8,435 nucleotides of DNA from CAZWEZ01 sp964632795 (GTDB taxonomy: Bacteria; Pseudomonadota; Alphaproteobacteria; Rhodospirillales; 2-02-FULL-58-16). Location of the stretch: positions 1-8,435 of the forward strand of contig CAZWEZ010000130.1 in NCBI GenBank assembly GCA_964632795.1, given 5' to 3'. The translations under genes were made by a program, and so were the position numbers. The notes beneath the pieces were generated by a model, which was given only the letters and a program-made list of their open reading frames with translations, was not told the origin of the DNA and did not search any database. Below are positions 6,751 to 8,435 of this stretch, in pieces; within the stretch, counting starts at the first letter, position 1; every line of letters begins with the position of its first letter.

Positions 6751-8061
6751 TTAGGCGGTCAAGGCGTCGAGCGCCTTGTCGATGGACAGTTCCCGGCGTT
6801 CGCCGCCCTTGCGCTCCTTGAGCTCGACGACCCCGTCCTTAAGGCCGCGCGGCCCGACCACCAGTTGCCAGGGAAGGCCGATCAGGTCCATTTCGGCGAA
6901 TTTCATGCCGGCCCGTTCCGCCCGGTCGTCATAGAGGACCTCGATGCCGGCCGCCTTCATCTTGCCGTAGAGGTCCTCGCAGGCGGTCGTGCAGGCGTCG
7001 CCGTCCACCTTGAGGTTGATCAAACCGACCTTGAAAGGGGCCACGGATTCCGGCCACACGATGCCGGCCTCGTCGTGGGAAGCCTCGATGACGGCGCCGA
7101 CCAGGCGCGAAACGCCGATCCCGTACGATCCCATCTCGACGGCGACCTCATTGCCGTCCGGTCCCGTCACCACCGCCCCCATCGGCTTGGAATACTTGTC
7201 GCCGAAAAAGAAGATGTGGCCGACCTCGATACCGCGCGCCTTTATCAGGTCATCACCCATGGTTCCCTCGATTTCCGGGTCGCGCTCATCATCGGTGGCG
7301 GCGTACATGCCGGTCAGACTATCGACGATGGTCTGCAAGTCACCTTCCAGGTCGATGTCGGTAAGCCAGTCCATGCCGATTAAGTCCTTGTGGCAAGCCA
7401 CCTCGCTTTCGCCGGTATCCGCCAGGATCACGAACTCGTGGCTCATGTCGCCGCCGATGGGCCCGCTCTCGGCACGCATGGGGATCGCCTTGAGGCCCAT
7501 CCGCTCGAAGGTTCGCAGGTAACTGACGAACATTTTGTTGTAGGACCGTTTGGCGCCCTGGTAATCCAGGTCGAAGGAGTAGGCGTCCTTCATCAGGAAC
7601 TCGCGGCCACGCATGACCCCGAAGCGGGGCCGGACCTCGTCGCGGAACTTCCACTGGATGTGATAGAGCAGCTTGGGCAGGTCCTTGTAGCTCCTGACCG
7701 AAGTGCGGAAGATCTCGGTCAACTGCTCCTCGTTGGTCGGCCCGTAGAGCATGTCGCGCTGATGGCGGTCGGTGATCCGCAGCATCTCGGGACCGTAGTC
7801 GTCGTAGCGTCCGCTCTGGCGCCACAGGTCGGCCGGCTGGATGGTCGGCATCAGCATTTCCTGGCAGCCCATGGCGTCCTGTTCCTCACGCACGATCCGC
7901 TCGATCCTTTTGAGGACCCGGAACCCCATCGGCAGCCACGAGTAGATGCCGGCGCTGGACTGGCGGATCATCCCGGCGCGCAGCATCAGGCGGTGCGAGA
8001 CGATCTGCGCCTCGGCCGGGGTTTCCTTCAGGGTCGGCATGAAATACTGGGAAAGGCGCAT
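6751..8061 (-). CDS. proS: Prolyl-tRNA synthetase, short form without INS editing domain
   Basis: Class II synthetase that charges tRNA-Pro with proline in the cytoplasm; 436 residues. The catalytic domain has motif 1 around 44-72 (LPMGFRVL...MLMP), the TNEE loop at 109-112, motif 2 FRDEVRPRFGVMRGREF at 139-155, GGDMSHEF at 203-210, and motif 3 GSYGIGVSRL at 311-320. The C-terminal anticodon-binding domain covers about 340-436 (LYDDRAERAGMKFAEMDLIG). E. coli ProRS (572 residues) carries an INS domain of about 180 residues between motifs 2 and 3 that hydrolyses Ala-tRNA-Pro. Here that interval is short, as is usual in alphaproteobacteria. Editing would therefore need a separate ProXp-ala or YbaK-type protein encoded elsewhere. 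ATG 8061 is preceded by GAGG with a short 5-nt gap. It is the first gene of the proS-lolC-lolD-GFA run and has its own candidate promoter. Confidence 0.97.
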   Translation of the reverse strand: MRLSQYFMPTLKETPAEAQIVSHRLMLRAGMIRQSSAGIYSWLPMGFRVLKRIERIVREEQDAMGCQEMLMPTIQPADLWRQSGRYDDYGPEMLRITDRHQRDMLYGPTNEEQLTEIFRTSVRSYKDLPKLLYHIQWKFRDEVRPRFGVMRGREFLMKDAYSFDLDYQGAKRSYNKMFVSYLRTFERMGLKAIPMRAESGPIGGDMSHEFVILADTGESEVACHKDLIGMDWLTDIDLEGDLQTIVDSLTGMYAATDDERDPEIEGTMGDDLIKARGIEVGHIFFFGDKYSKPMGAVVTGPDGNEVAVEMGSYGIGVSRLVGAVIEASHDEAGIVWPESVAPFKVGLINLKVDGDACTTACEDLYGKMKAAGIEVLYDDRAERAGMKFAEMDLIGLPWQLVVGPRGLKDGVVELKERKGGERRELSIDKALDALTA

Positions 8062-8090
8062 CGCATCCTCGCGGTAGGGAATCGGGGCCG

Positions 8091-8119
8091 ACTCTAGGCC
8101 ATGGCGGCGAGGACATCAA
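8091..8119 (-). promoter_or_regulatory. Candidate sigma70 promoter for the proS-lol operon
   Basis: On the minus strand TTGATG (8119-8114) is followed after exactly 17 nt by TAGAGT (8096-8091). Each hexamer matches the consensus at four of six bases, including the key first two and last bases of the -10. Transcription would start near 8084, giving a leader of about 23 nt before ATG 8061. The -10 overlaps a GANTC site (8090-8094), and another GANTC lies at 8079-8083. Confidence 0.5.
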
Positions 8120-8153
8120 CGACGGCGGGCGTCGGATTTCCGGTTGTCTCGCC

Positions 8154-8170
8154 GGGCGACGAAGGCGCCC
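8154..8170 (-). terminator. Weak hairpin after the unidentified upstream gene
   Basis: GGGCG and CGCCC pair around a 7-nt loop containing CTTCG, 42 nt past the stop codon at 8212. No T-run follows on the minus strand, so a Rho-independent terminator is doubtful. It could be a chance stem in GC-rich DNA. Confidence 0.2.
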
Positions 8171-8211
8171 TAAGTGCTGCCGCAAGGCCCGGACCAACTG
8201 CGTGTGAGAAC

Positions 8212-8435
8212 CTAACCTCCCGCCATCAGCCGCCGGCACTTGGCCGCCAGTTCGGCCTCGATGCCGGAGGTCAGGGGCTGGCCGTTGAAGGTCATGCGCC
8301 CGGTCATGATGTTGTACTCGACCTTGCCCAGCACCGCGTCGCCCAGGTTGGCGCCGATCCCGGCGGCATCCTGGTAGGCCTGGTCGCGGTCGCCGAGGGC
8401 GGCACGGCGCTCGGCCAGGCGCTGAAACTCGAGGC
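8212..8435 (-). CDS. C-terminal end of an unidentified protein
   Basis: The last 73 codons and TAG stop (8214-8212) of a minus-strand gene whose start lies beyond the right edge. The visible end runs from LEFQRLAERRAALGDRDQAY through NLGDAVLGKVEYNIMTG to AELAAKCRRLMAGG. Codon third positions are overwhelmingly G or C, as in the neighbouring genes, which supports real coding. The first half looks like a charged, Ala-rich helix. I see no signal peptide, membrane segment or motif in this portion, and I do not recognise the family. It lies 150 bp upstream of proS with a candidate promoter between, so it is probably not part of the proS operon. Confidence 0.65.
   Translation of the reverse strand, partial: LEFQRLAERRAALGDRDQAYQDAAGIGANLGDAVLGKVEYNIMTGRMTFNGQPLTSGIEAELAAKCRRLMAGG

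Noticed and set aside
5248..7383. Plus-strand open frame of 711 codons
   Set aside because: It is antisense to lolD, lolC and proS, with the same His/Asp/Gly-biased shadow composition and no recognisable domain.
8064..8066. Second ATG 5 nt upstream of the proS start
   Set aside because: It is out of frame with ProRS. The in-frame ATG 8061 gives the canonical MRLSQYFMPTLKE start.
8100..8207. Short plus-strand Arg/Cys-rich frame ending at TGA 8205-8207
   Set aside because: No start codon or ribosome site. It lies in the intergenic gap and overlaps the proS promoter, so the composition is probably chance in GC-rich DNA.

Overview
The window looks like housekeeping DNA from a GC-rich alphaproteobacterium (by eye about two-thirds G+C). 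Rhodospirillales or a close relative is my best guess. The evidence is protein sequence style: a ProRS without the large bacterial editing insert, one LolC/LolE-type permease next to LolD, a long DnaE1 with the PHP pattern HLRVHSAYS, and an S2 protein with a Lys/Pro/Glu tail. The order proS-lolC-lolD-...-dnaE-rpsB also fits. All recognised genes lie on the minus strand, so transcription runs right to left. The long plus-strand open frames are antisense shadows.

Layout from right to left in the direction of transcription. Positions 8435-8212 hold the last 73 codons of a gene I cannot identify. A 150-bp gap follows with a good candidate sigma70 promoter (TTGATG-N17-TAGAGT) for proS (8061-6751). 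The gene lolC starts 3 nt after proS, lolD overlaps lolC by 8 nt, and a small GFA-like zinc-protein gene overlaps lolD by 4 nt (GTGA). These four read as one tightly coupled operon for prolyl-tRNA synthesis and lipoprotein release from the inner membrane. An 80-bp gap then leads to dnaE (4513-1028), the replicative polymerase subunit. After dnaE, a 155-bp gap with a candidate promoter and a hairpin-rich leader leads to rpsB (872 to beyond the left edge).

The most notable feature is a pair of perfect, same-orientation DnaA boxes (TTATCCACA, 20 bp start to start) immediately upstream of dnaE. One of them supplies the last two codons and stop of the small GFA gene. This suggests that the initiator DnaA may control the replicative polymerase gene directly. 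The GFA gene itself appears internally deleted: it keeps the family's N-terminal cysteines and C-terminal RLARR.RNW end but lacks the middle. The S2 C-terminus consists of in-frame 9-bp and 18-bp tandem repeats that could vary in length. I see no mobile element, CRISPR array, tRNA or rRNA. No stretch over 300 bp lacks a gene.
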